The notes beneath the pieces are model-generated. The model saw nothing but the letters and a program-made list of their open reading frames with translations, had not been told where the DNA came from and did no database searches. From Paramacrobiotus metropolitanus (Eukaryota > Tardigrada > Eutardigrada > Parachela > Macrobiotidae), in assembly GCF_019649055.1 (NCBI RefSeq), contig NW_026570250.1:806001-870000 (forward strand): a DNA stretch of 64,000 nt, read 5' to 3'. Below are positions 52,153 to 64,000 of the stretch, one piece after another (position 1 is the stretch's first letter; the number at the start of each line of letters is the position of its first letter). The position numbers and the translations under genes were made by a program.

Positions 52153-54309
52153 TGGATGTTGTTGGGGGTTTTACAGTTTACGGATTGTTTTTTCTGATTT
52201 TTTGTTGCACCGGGTCTCATGACGGAAGGATGCTCAGGCTGATTCACTGATATAGGCCACAGAACAGTTATATTACTTTAACGTGGATGTGGTTTGTACA
52301 GATTTCGTAGGTGTTTCGGTGATTTTTTGATTGGTGCTGTTTTCCTGTTTAGACTTGATTATTTTGCTTTTTTGTTACATTCGGTGATGGTTTCTTACGT
52401 AATGAGGTTTTTCTACGGTTACACAGCTTCCGACTATGATTTTGTTACTTTTCGATTATTGTTTCTTCTCTCGGGAGGCGTCTCGATTATTTGCAGTACG
52501 ATGACTTGTACTGGTTGTTGGTCTTACGGTCTTACCTAATAAAATTCGTAATAGCGAACAATTAATTTTGAACGGAACACTGACAGTGAAAGGATGATTA
52601 ATTAATACATAACTCTGGATGTTATCGGCGCAGTTCGTGTCGTTGTGGAAAGTTTAAACTCGTCAAGAAGCCAATGAAAAGTGTTTCAGAACTTTCCCCA
52701 AAACTGGCAAAACAGGGGAAACCACCTAGGCACCTACGTACTCCGGTAGTATTAGCGGGGAAAGTACATGATAATACGAGTATAACTATACATGACACTG
52801 GTGTTAGTGAGTCTAGTGACCTTTGGCATAATATGGTATTTTTATTTCTGTAAGCTTATCTCATAGATAACAGCCTTTTTTAATTCACGGCCAGGTGCTA
52901 CGAGTTGCCTTTAAAATCACAGTTAAGGTTCTGTGGAGTTTAGAAATATTTTAATGTTTGGAGTGTGGCGCACAATATCCGCAAAATCCGAACCTTTTAC
53001 TGACAGTCAGTTCATCGAAACAATAACGCGTGAGACTGTACTAGCAAAACTAAACAAATCTTCCGTTTCATTTTCGAAAAACACCCTTTCAATAATTTCA
53101 CCGAATTAAACGAAACTGTATCAAAGCAACACAACCAAATAAAACATACAGTAGTTTAGTACGCACTACGTACATAGCACTCGTCCTCCACAATCATGGA
53201 ATATTACATAATGCCGGTGCTGAATGGGGTCGTAAGATTTTAACCTTAGAATTTAAAATTATTTATACATTAAGGCTTAAATTATTTTTTATGCATCCTT
53301 AGTTCGATTAAGTAATCATTTTCAAAGGTGCCCTTAAGATTGCACTTAAATGACGACACTGGCATCTGGGAACCAGCTTCGGATTAGTAAGGTATATACT
53401 TATAGATATGCATGCATATGCCTTACAAAATGCATATACCGACTCCGATGTCGTTAGCAGTTTTAGTTTTTGGTTTGTTCTATCCCAAGGCTGTGGGACT
53501 GTTATATTATGTTGCAGATCGTGTTCCTTGACAGACATCCTCCATTACGGGTCGTTAAGAAAATACATATCATTATAGGATCAAACCATCAACGCATTAG
53601 ATAAATTAGGTTTCAGACTACGTTTAGAAATAATTTTTTTTTCACAGCTACAAAATTCCACAAGGATAAAATTAATAATATTATCTTTTTCTTTATAAAT
53701 TTTGCAGTTGTGCTACTAGTATCATCCCGTATGCTTAGTGCAGTCAATCCAGCACATCCACCGTGCACAGTCAAGAAATGCAATCAGAGAGAGGAGACAA
53801 CAATAAACAATCAAATCCCACCCAAGATTCGAAAAATTAATATGCATATGCAACGTACGTTTCTAATTGAACTATGAAAGCGCCGGTTTATCAAAGCCAT
53901 CTGTAGTACCATTAACAGTACCCAGATTGACCAGAAAACCCTCACCACATACGAGAAAAACTCAAAAAACAAATGTTCTTCATAACAGGCCACGGACAAA
54001 ATAACACACAAAAAACAACAAAAATATATATCTGAAACAGAGAGATAGAGAGTCAAGGGACAGAAGGATCATTCACTAATTCCAGGGACTGTAATCACTT
54101 GTGTCCATGGTTTCGTCACGCTCGGACTCATTGTTAGTCGACCAAGCAGCAACTGCAAAACAGCAAACTAATGAAGACGCGATGTAATTAAAATTAGGCA
54201 ACTGTTGAATTAACTCCAGATTACAATTTACCTAAATATTGACATAATAATGAAAAGCGGACTGTATTCACTATTCTTGTCTAATAATCTGATTTCAAGG
54301 TCATCATAA
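52153..54309. other. Convergent 3' region between the zinc-finger and NFAT genes
   Basis: Both genes end into this 2.2-kb stretch. It probably consists of two 3' UTRs and a spacer. Frames are short, AT-rich and without family features. Confidence 0.5.
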
Positions 54310-57300
54310 TCATTTTCCACTCGCAGAATGCGCCTGTAAATTCTGCATGATGAGTATTTTTTTACCATTTGGCAGCAAAGCATCAAGCGCCTGTGTGTTG
54401 GACGGCTGATCCGGTCCCAAAATCTCCCTCAGCAATTCATCAAACACCGCCTGCTCGGAATCCTCGGCTGTTTGCGCGGTCTCTGTCCTCTCTGGCCGCT
54501 CATACAGCTCCGCGTCCGCCGATGTCGACGGGTAATCACTAAGAGATTCCGCTTGGGACGACTGCAGGTAGTCCACCAAATTGATGGTAGGTGTATCGTA
54601 ATCGGCTGGGGTATCGTCTTGGAGGGCGTAATGGCGCTGCTCCATGCCCGAATGACTGGCAAAAGGCGGTTGCTCGACCGCTGATACAATGGGTGGATGC
54701 ATAGTTGCACCTTCCGCGTGGGGAATAGTTATGATTAACGGCTGGAGAGATCCAGGAAGTTGCAAGCAATAGTGCACACAGTTACTGGTCATGCCCGTCG
54801 TCGGGCTGCTGACGGTTGACACTGAAGGTTGAAAAATTTGAGCAGATTGAGTAGACGAGGGCGACGATAGAACCACACTCTTGGGAATCACAGCAGAGGT
54901 TGAGGGAAGCACACTGGGTGGAGGAGGTGGTGTCGGTTCTCGCAATAAATTATCGTCTGAAAAAAATTCGAAATTTACTAAAAAATAATGGCCAGTAAAA
55001 ATTTAATTACTAATCCGTAAGTGCGAGAACCAGCAGCGGTATCTTGTCCAATTTTCCATATACAAGTACAGTAAATTGTCAGATATAGTAATATCAACCC
55101 TATGCAAATGAGCAGGCCTATGCAGCTAGATTATTTTATTATTTTGAATCGAAGACCATAAAGATTACTTCACTGGATTGTTAAATTTGAAGAAAATTAT
55201 TTTGCTGCAAAAAATTGCAAATGAAAGTGCCGAAAAGACCATAATTATTGTTTATTCGATACATTTTCCGTCCAGTAAGAAGCTCGATTAACTTCCTAGA
55301 TCAGCGAAGTTCGAAATTCAGTTTCTCCTAAGGTATACCATATAGAGCACTGCAAATCAAATCACAAGTTCGACTTCTACAGATTTTCACCTAGGAATTC
55401 TAGAAAAACCTGCAGTTTTTTCTTTTGGACTATGCAACCAGTGCGAATCGCTTTCGTATTCTGCCTGAGGTACAATTGAATCCACATAAAAATTTCTAGT
55501 AAATGAATTCTGCTCAAGGCACTGCTATTCGGCGTTCAGTTTTCCAGTAAATTCACATCAGTTAATACTGCGGGCAGAAGCAAAAAAATAAAGGTGTCTC
55601 CATTAGCAGCAATTCGCACTAGACTGCCGGAAACAAAAGTGACATTACTTTCTCTTACACTCAGGTCATGATTTTTCAATTGAATTCACCTTTGCCTGTT
55701 AAGCAAAGGAGTAGCATCATCTTAATGGTAGCAGTTTAGTAGCGGTACTGTTTTAACAGTTCCAAAATTTTCCCTCGTTTACAAATGCAGTCTAGTCAAG
55801 CCACGGTCGGTGGTCTCGTTCTCCCTATCAATTTATAACGATGTTCGCCAATTTGCGCCATAACTCACCACGAGCAAAAAATTTAAAAACACGATTTATT
55901 TTCAACTTCGCCGCAGAGTTTTTTACTCACCTGGCGTATACTGCAGTTTGTGCGGTTCGCTTTGTTTACCATCCCCATTTTTCACCACCAAGCACACATC
56001 GACCGGCTTGGAAATAGCAAGGTCTCTGTAGGGCGGAATGGATGCCACAAGATGTACCGGATTGAATTTATCTTTTCTTAGCAATGCCTCACTTTGCCAT
56101 ACAACGTCGTCATCTGTCGATAAGATAGGCATTAGTGCATTACTGATAGAATGCTAACCCGTAAGATACTGAGACTGCAGATACCATACCATTATTCTTT
56201 TCCATAACAATCAGTTTGGTATCGTTCTTGATGAAGTTCTTGCCAATAACGACCACATCCACGCCTCCCACCACGGGACACGTTTTATGAGAAACGAAGG
56301 TTATTTCTGGTAACCCTGGCGTAGCACCTAGAAATGTTAATTCCAGCATGCATGAGATCAGGCAAATTTACTAAAAATTCCTGACCCAGACAACAGCATT
56401 TATTGTACGGTAAATCAAAAACTGCCAAAAAATTATCTGACAACCGATGCAGTTGCAAAATACTGATAAATTATCGAAACAAAAATTACACAGGATTTCT
56501 TACAGCATGAGATCGGTGACGAAGCCACTTGTAACACTTGCACTTGACCATTTTTATTCGCGCATATGGCTCGAAAAATCAGACGAATTTTAGGGCTTCC
56601 GGCTTTTCGTTTGGTCTTCTTAAGATCTTCGGGATCGGTTGTCATTTCCTCAAAGTCAGCATTTCGCATCTTCATTATGCTAACGCAATCCACACTAAAA
56701 TGAGGAAACAAAGAATTAAGAACCGCAAGGCACTGTTCACTACAGATCATCGGTGCAGGCAGTTTCAAAATCATCAAGTTGCAATACCGCCGCAGCTTAC
56801 GATAAAGTCCAGTTATCTTTGGCACTGAATGCCATTTCCAGAACAGTTGTTCTGTTATCCAGTTTCCGTATGATCGCTGGCGCTGAATGTTTATTGTTCA
56901 CCTTACAGACTTTGTAAAGTGGATGGGGCGCAACGGGATCCCTTTCCTCTCCAATGAAAACGTGCAGAATTGCAGAATTTCCGTTAAATCCTTTCAACTA
57001 TAAAAAAAGAACCTTACCACAAATTACTGCAGCCATATCTGCGAAATCGCCCAGAAATACTGCGGTTTGCACTACACCAGAAGAACGTAAAAAAACGTTA
57101 ATAAAATTGCCGAAAAATACCTGCACTGCCGGTGAGGCTGTTCCGGTACGATCCTTTATCCTACCACGACTGCCCTCTGTTTCATATCGTGGTCGATGTT
57201 GGGCTTCTGGTTGCCGAACGATAGCAATTTCCGTCTGGCCTAGGCGAGAGGGAAATTGTGGCCATTTCTTAGCGGTAGGCGTAAACAAGCTAGCGAGCCT

Positions 57301-59112
57301 AAAAGTACAAAAATGTCAAACTTGGATGATATTATGTACCATCTCGAGTTAGCACAAAATTACACGTTAACACAACAGCAGCGATAATAAAATATTATAT
57401 TCGCTTGTTTCTATCAAATTACTTCGTAATTTTGACCCATGCCTTTTTCTTCGTTACTAAAATTCGGTTGTATGTATTGTCATGCTCAAAGTTCAATGAT
57501 CACATATCCATACTGCACGAATTTTTCACTTATGATCTTCCAACAACAAAGCTTCACTCGCCAAGCAAAGTTCGACGATCAAGACAAAATGCAATAATTA
57601 ATACAAATTACTCGATCTCTTCACGTGATCACGCGAACCTTTACACCGGTAATCGTAGTTTCTCGGGAAACCTATTTTAGAAACCGAGACTCATAGTCGT
57701 ATTATAATGTCAATGATAAACTGCTGAGCGCGTCCGGACACACAGCACGTGCAAGATAATGCTGCAACTAGCACATGCAGTGATGCCGGAAGCTCCAAAA
57801 ACCTGCCCATTTAAAATTTTATTGGCTTGCGCAGTTAGCGTAATTCAAAGAACTGCCATCTCAAGCAACTTCAAAATGACAAAATCGGTAAATAATCTTT
57901 TAAAATCCAGACTCAGATTACGCGACCAGTTCAATAGCTTGAAAATGTTTTTATCTTATCAGCGTTGCATTTCAGAAGAACAGCATTTACAGTCTTAATT
58001 TTTTTATTCTACTGTTCAGCAATAAATAAATCTTATCACTATACCACTACATGATAGCATTTCAAAACCGCAAAAAAATCCGAGGTAACGGCAGTAACAT
58101 TTCCTTTAGACTAAAAAGCTCTAAAACTATGAATCTGTTTTTCAAGTAAAGGAAACTAACGCAATCGCATAATTTTACCGCAGAAAAAACCGCAAAACAG
58201 TAAATTTATGATTAACAATAACGAAAAGTGTATTACGCAGCAAGGCAGTATTGCGTATCTCGCAGACTTTCTGCGTTAACACACAATTCTATTTCCGAAA
58301 CAGAGCGAATATCGTAAACTCTACTGTTACACTGTTACGTTTTTTCGCCTTTGACAGTCTTCGCTTACATACCTGGCTGGCGTAAGAATTTCAGACTCCG
58401 TGTATCCCATATCTAAAACCACATTAACGTTATTTATAGCATGCCAGAATTCAGCTTGTCTATGAATCACTTTTCTGAAATTTGGCAATAAGAACCACTC
58501 TGCACAGTGAAAATACGGAGAATATTCACCACAAAACATAAGGAAGCAGGAGCTATTAAATCATATCTTAAATAAAGGCAAATCAAGCTTACTTCAGCAA
58601 TACTAAGCGTAAAGCGTAAAAACAAACCGTGACAAACGATACACAAGTGACAAGGCCGGTCCAGGAATTATTTCAGTTTTACCTTCGCTGTCAATATCCG
58701 GAAGCGTATACTGGCGGGTTGGCTTACCAGTGGAAGCCTTGAGATTCAGATTTTCAGTGCTATTGAATTTGCGCTTGTAGGCTGCACCGAAGACTGGATT
58801 AGGGCTGTCGGGACCGGTTGGGGAGGCCAGCTGGTCGGAGTAGCCCGAATCGGGCGAGAAGGTCCATGTGGCCAGCCGAGCGCGGGGAATGGGAGGCAAC
58901 GGCGGACTGGATGAGCCAGGCGTCACCGTCGTACCGCTGGACGTCTGCGGTGATGGTGGGCCTGGAGGGATGACGGCTGACGGTTCAACAAAAATAACAC
59001 CACCCTGACTGCCTGTCATGGCCTGCTCGAATGGAATGCCTGGTGTCGTCGTCAAGATCAGATAAGTATTCGTTGGCTCAGAATTACCGCGCTGCTGTGC
59101 AAAGGGGTCCAT
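54310..59112 (-). CDS. NFAT: NFAT-family transcription factor with Rel homology region
   Basis: Eight exons: 59112-58683, 58412-58373, 57298-57121, 56997-56801, 56694-56504, 56327-56190, 56113-55931, 54956-54310. All phases match and the protein is 667 residues. Residues from about 160 to 345 are the DNA-binding Rel homology domain. It has QTEIAIVRQPEAQHRPRYET continuing EGSRG, the NFAT DNA-recognition loop, then KMRNADFEE, KIRLIFRAICA and QVASSPISC. About 348-452 form the IPT dimerisation domain (VVGGVDVVVIGKNF, VASIPPYRDL, LQYTPG). The Ser/Pro-rich N terminus (FSPDSGYSDQLASPTGPDSP) and a Pro/Ser/Gln C terminus probably carry regulation and activation. I see no clear PxIxIT calcineurin-docking motif, so NFAT5-like control is possible. 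The start ATG at 59112 is the first in frame after a likely acceptor (CTCCCTACAG ending at 59161). An upstream 5' exon could extend it. Confidence 0.92.
54957..55930 (-). other. 974-nt intron 7 of the NFAT gene
   Basis: Bounded by GTGAGT and TTTTTTCAG, phase 1. No further exon or element is recognised inside it. Confidence 0.6.
57299..58372 (-). other. 1074-nt intron 2 of the NFAT gene
   Basis: Joins the 40-nt micro-exon (donor GTATGT) to the exon that begins the Rel homology region (acceptor CTTTTAG), phase 2. I see no additional exon inside it. Confidence 0.6.
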
Positions 59113-60309
59113 GGGAGTACGGCACAACGATATCAAGATTGCTCGGCGATCATTAATCTGCCTGTAGGGAGGAAGACAGTGGTATGATTCAGAAAAAGAT
59201 TCAAACGGGCGCAACCTAACCACGGATCACAACAGGAGACGCCAATCCTCCCTGCATTTTCCTCCCCTGAACAATGGCTCGTCTAGGTGCTGGCAGTCCA
59301 GTGATGACTGAGATCGATAAAATTTAGCAGCATAATAAACACCTGCGGAAAATTATCACAGTTTGCATACTCCAAAAGTATGACGATGTGAAAGAAACAG
59401 AAAGAAAATAAACAGAAAAAGACAACAGGGCAGAAAACCTAACCTGTGAATATTCAGGGTAGGCTGATCAGTTAGCATGACTAAAATTTCAAAGTAATGG
59501 CAGATCTTTACGGCACGCATAGTTGGATGCGTGTACGCCGTATCACGTAGCGTACGCTCTATTATGCAGCATTTATGCTCACCAAAATTTGCGAACGATG
59601 ACGAAACTTCGAGACACGGACGTCGACACGCTACGCGTTACGTGGTTCCCGTTTCTTGGTATCAAAGTTTGACTTTTACTTTTTAGCCTGTACTTCAGCT
59701 TATAACCTTCCTGTCCGGTTAAACCGGTTCAGAGCGACTAATTTGTTGACCAACGGTCAGTAATCGTAAACAGCTCAGGAAATAGTGGGAAAATCGTATG
59801 GATAAGAGTTTTTGCATGTTCGGAGAAAATTGTCAGCTGCCTGTAGTACTCGTATCGGTACTTGCACATTAGTACATTACTATTATATATTAATTATTGT
59901 ATTCTGATGTCAATTATTACGCACATTGCTTAACGTCAAGTAATTAGTATTCAAAATCATACTGAATTTGGAATCGGCAAATAAAGTGTAACTATTAACA
60001 ATAAGAAATTTTTGTGCTTACACACAATCCTCCTGCTGATACGCAAAATACAGTTGAAGAACTGTTAGTATCACCCATATTATTGCAAAAAACTTTACTT
60101 GCATTATAAACAAGAATTTATTTCTGTATTTCACATCAAACCAAACTAGCAAAGGCGCCAGCGGTCTCGTCAAACAATCTGCAAATCTAAAAACCTGACA
60201 GCAATAGGCCGCTTGCAACTAGGTCCAACTATTTTTGATTCCTCAATGCGCAAAATAATCTAAGACCACTTGCAGAAAAAGTATTGTAATAAACAATATG
60301 CATGCAGCT
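59113..60309. other. Spacer between annexin 3' end and NFAT start
   Basis: Both genes are on the - strand, so this holds the annexin 3' UTR and the NFAT promoter and 5' UTR. The acceptor-like CTCCCTACAG before 59161 implies an untranslated first NFAT exon within or beyond it. A 66-codon hydrophobic frame at 60218-60018 lacks support. Confidence 0.5.
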
Positions 60310-63300
60310 TCAGTTGTCACCTTCCGAATCGCTTTCGGAAAGGTCGGGTATATCTTCCTCGCTTTGTTGGTAGACATAGCCCGAAAGTGCCAGCAAAATT
60401 TGCTTGTAGTATCCAGACGTGTCACCCTACGAAGCACACAACAATACATTTTTCTAGACTGATCTGATCATGTGAATCCGATTTACTATTTGACAGTATC
60501 GTAACTGTACAGTTCATAATTAATATATCAAATTATTTCGTGTAATAATCTTGCTGTATTATAGCGTACAGATACTGCCTCACAAGGTTGTCCGCATCGG
60601 CGCATAATTAGTAACCTTATTCACATACCTAATTAATATAGATATGAGCTGTGCAGATAGCACTGCTGGGGTGTGCTGGCAATTTTTTGTATCTTCTACT
60701 TACAATAATAAATGACTCCAGTGTTTTACGATATGCCGCCTCAAACTGCTGTTTAATATTGTCGAGGTCCTTTTCGCATCGCGAAACAATAGTGTGGATG
60801 AGTTTTCTGTTGTCGGTCCCCAGTCCTTTCATGGATTTGTATAAAATTTCCGCAAAAAAGGCGTGCTTATTCTTGACAAATTTGACTAAAACATAAAATT
60901 ACAAAAATAAAAATTATGGTTATGGGTGTTATAATCAACAGGTTTTGTATTGCATATTCTACGTCTGTTCATGATTTTTGTGCAGACGTCCGGCTGCATT
61001 GTTCTGCTGTCATCTATGGTATGGACACCACTATAAAGTGAAGTTCAACGCGAACTTCATTATTAGTAAATAAATGTATCATTATCGATATCGTGGGGTA
61101 TTATAAGGTCTTCGTTTTTATTTTGCACGCGCGCCGCTCACCAAATCTTTCCAGAAATTTTTCTACATCTCCATGTAAATGCGTGGCAAGAACTTTCTCC
61201 AAAGGCATATCAAGGAGTTTCTCCAATTCCTGAATAACTACGCGAAGGTGTACTAGACCTCTTCCGGTGAATAAGGGAATAAAAGTACTGTCAGATGCCC
61301 AGCGTTTTGGTCCCGCATCGTAAAGGGCTCTCGCATCCCACTGCAAAATATCGGACACATCTATGTTTCCAATAAACGTTATTGTCGCCAAGCTAATGGT
61401 AAGCTACAAATATGTCACCATTTTTGGTCTTAATTTGTTATATCGTACTATGTGGATATGCAGTAGGTGCAGCAATACGTATGTAGGGTGTTCCACTTCC
61501 TGTCTCAAATTTATGCTTAATTTTTCGTATATAACCTTATTTTGCAGAAAACTTGGGATATATTAATTAGGGTTTGTAACGCTAGAGTTTAGCTTTGAAT
61601 GCAAGCAAACAATCATAATCTTCCTCAAAAATTTCGTTTTGTAGCACGATCAAAGTATCTGTAGACTGGTACGAGGATCGACTCTAGTCCTTATACTGAC
61701 CTTGGCTTGCTCCACCGCGACCATCACGTGTTCCAGATCGTTTTCTTCGGAGTCAAAATCATCATCACGATTTGCCTATATAGCCAGGTGGGATAACAGT
61801 TACTGTACTAATAAATATTTTTTTACGCTGAATCTGCATATGATACCACGCAGTATAATTAACAAATCCAGAAATTTTTGAATTGCTGGCTATCTTTTGG
61901 CATGCTCATGTACAATTGTGCACACTACAGAGTGTGATATGTGAATTATACGAACTACGAAGCGTCCTAAATAACGTCTAATACTAGTAATCTATGCATG
62001 AGGTCACGGCTAGATAGGAAACAGCAACACAGTGCCTACTTTACTCGTACCTATTCATGACAATTGACAAAAAACTCCTTCGGAACGCTTCCTACGGAAG
62101 CCTTACGCAGGCGCGTGGATTGATTAAGAATAAATGCGAAAAAAACCAAAATACTGCAGCCGTGCAAGAGAATTTCGGTGTGCGTAATGAAAATTTGAAT
62201 TTCATTAAGCTAGTCAAATCGGAACAATGCGTTATCTCCCACTCTGCGTACGAGTTGTCCAGTTCTAACGTGGAATTTCTAGAATTTGCGAATGTCTGAA
62301 CTATTTTGATGCACAGCAAAACGTTTTCTTGACCTGCATTCCTTTTCATTTCATATTCTCCTGCTCAGCCTGGACATACATTCTTGTCCTGGGAAACGAG
62401 AAATTAAGTGTTCTAGTTCAGCGGTTTTTTTCTGAGCGCCGATACATAGAATGGAGTCATTCACTGATACTATCGTATTACAGTACGAATGCAAGCCTGC
62501 TGCCCTACGATTGTGTGATTGCTGTTGGAATACCGACAGTCTATATAGTTCAGCTTTGCGATACATGTACAGCATCTCTTCGGATGGGAATCCGACAGAG
62601 AATCGGCAGCTGAACAGGCAGGATTAAGGCTAACCTTTAGTGTCCTTTACTTTCCATCTTTTCCCCGTTAGAGGATAGACAGACGCAAAAGCTCAGAACA
62701 GACAGAATCATCCTGACCTTTCAGTAACCTTTCAGTTACACGTTGGATCCTATACTAATATAATATATAGACAGACTACGTCTGCCATATGTTATATTAG
62801 GCTTGCCCGTTTCACCCGTGCAGCGCCTGCGTAATAATACCGATTAGCCATCAAAAGCTATATGCAACTCGCAACAAAACATGAAACACAGTGATATTCA
62901 AAATTCAGTTAGTACTGTAAATCGCGTTCACATTACTCGAGACGTAGGTATAATCGTAATTTTAGTTTGACGCAATTTGACGCAATAATCGGCTTGTTTA
63001 AGTTTAAAAGCGAGAACATTCTCGCTGAAAAGACTGCCGAACACCGTGAATGCAAAAAAGTTACTTATATGGATCGGCTCATTATTTTGGGATTTGTTAT
63101 AAGAAAATCGTACTGGAATTAGGTATTTTGCTTACCGCCAAAGTTGTGGTTATCAAGTTTTTAAAGAATGTAGATGAATGGACATGGGAAGAGATATCAA
63201 GAGCAAGATCCTTATCATAAACTGTAACAAACGGTTTTGTGGTTAATTGTAGTGCCATAATTACGCAAGCAAATGTGCAATACTACATGTTTATATATAA

Positions 63301-63865
63301 AGGTCAACTTACGGTTTGTGTAAGCCTTTTTGATTGCGTTGAGCTCCACATTGTTTCGAGTACAGACAATATTGATGACCATGTCTTCGTCCGTAAGTGG
63401 TAGCTGCACAGCAAAAAGTGTCAATGTAATTGATCACATTCTACGTTCAGCAAAACGTTCAGTGCGTTTATTATTTGCTCATCAGTACTGCGTCATATGG
63501 AAACTATCTGGATAAAGACGATGGTCGTCTCAACTTAATGCAAGTAAAACGTACATGAATAGCATGGTGAATTTGTTCGGCGTCATAAACTTCCGGTGGT
63601 TTAAGGAGAGCGATAAGAACATCCTCGAAATGTCCGCTTATGAGAATCTTCAGCTCGCCTTTCATTGCATTTATTAGTTCCTGATGGTAGCATAATTAGC
63701 GCAAGATTAAGCGTGACTATGTACTTCACACATTCAATCAAACATTTCAAGCATGTGTTACAATAAGCACCTTTCCGTAGAGCTTTTTGTAGGCTCCAGC
63801 AATATTTCGGCGTTGTTGACTGGAGCGATGCGTCAACAGATCGATAATCGCTTTTTCTCTTGTAC
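60310..63865 (-). CDS. Annexin, 3' part of gene (5' end beyond the window)
   Basis: Visible exons, all with matching phases: 63865-63771, 63680-63555, 63403-63313, 63221-63136, 61775-61701, 61340-61142, 60885-60704, 60426-60310. The gene continues past position 64000, because the first visible exon starts in phase 1 with GTREKAIIDLLTHRS of repeat 1. All four annexin repeats are present. Examples are INIVCTRNNVEL and DISSHVH (repeat 2), ALYDAGPKRW (repeat 3), and SMKGLGTDNRKLIHTIVSRC with GDTSGYYKQILLAL (repeat 4). Annexins bind acidic membranes in a calcium-dependent way through GxGT plus a distal acidic residue. Only repeat 4 keeps both. Repeat 2 reads LPLTDED in place of the GxGTDE loop. 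The protein ends in an unusual acidic tail (EEDIPDLSESDSEGDN). Confidence 0.93.
61776..63135 (-). other. 1.36-kb annexin intron
   Basis: Bounded by GTAAGC at the exon ending LITTTLA and TATATAG before ANRDDD; both sides are phase 0. I see no extra exon or known repeat inside it. Confidence 0.6.
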
Positions 63866-64000
63866 CTGCAACAGCAGCAATGCTTTCGTGATCCCTGCAT
63901 AACCTTTCATGCTTTTCATCGACATTTACTGTGTCGCATGCATTGCAAAGTGAAACGTATGATTAGTGCGTGCACTGTTGGTAAATACAAAATTCCCGAT

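Noticed and set aside
61023-61046. Short inverted repeat GAAGTTC ... GAACTTC
   Set aside because: Seven or eight bases with a 5-nt loop is expected by chance in a window of this size.
1-64000. CRISPR array, bacterial operon or integrated virus
   Set aside because: No spaced direct repeats, no polycistronic coding and no viral replication or capsid genes are visible; all confident genes are spliced animal genes.

Overview
The window looks like animal nuclear DNA from an ecdysozoan. Genes are split by GT-AG introns, many only about 75-115 nt long. There are no operons or Shine-Dalgarno sites. The gene set is metazoan: an Echinoid-type adhesion receptor, a second immunoglobulin receptor, NFAT, annexin, RPL35 and a PP1-type phosphatase. 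An Echinoid with seven Ig domains, two FN3 domains and an EIIV tail, together with NFAT and short introns, fits a panarthropod. A tardigrade is my guess, but it is not proven by the sequence.

Layout. Positions 1-9262 are non-coding 5' flank and hold a transposon-like element with 30-bp terminal inverted repeats (4064-5000). The echinoid-like gene runs on the + strand from 9263 to 26249 in 10 coding exons, with a 10.8-kb first intron that splits the signal peptide. RPL35 (-, 27888-28637) and an unrecognised 98-residue protein (+, 29090-29484) form a divergent pair. A divergent PP1-like phosphatase follows (-, 29622-32811); its 2.1-kb intron carries odd inverted repeats. Four head-to-tail genes for small four-pass membrane proteins lie on the - strand from 33521 to 40211. 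I do not recognise this family, and it is the most novel-looking part of the window. A four-Ig transmembrane receptor (-, 41313-45890) comes next. A C2H2 zinc-finger protein (+, 48600-52152) follows, with an apparent one-base frameshift in exon 2. An NFAT homologue (-, 54310-59112) and the 3' part of an annexin gene (-, 60310-63865, continuing past the right edge) complete the window.

The genes do not form one pathway. Two loosely related themes are present: membrane adhesion (Echinoid-like, Ig receptor, four-pass cluster) and calcium or phosphorylation signalling (PP1-like, NFAT, annexin). All exon models were built by hand from reading frame, splice consensus and phase. Where I say phases match, every junction keeps the frame. 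Transcript data were not available.
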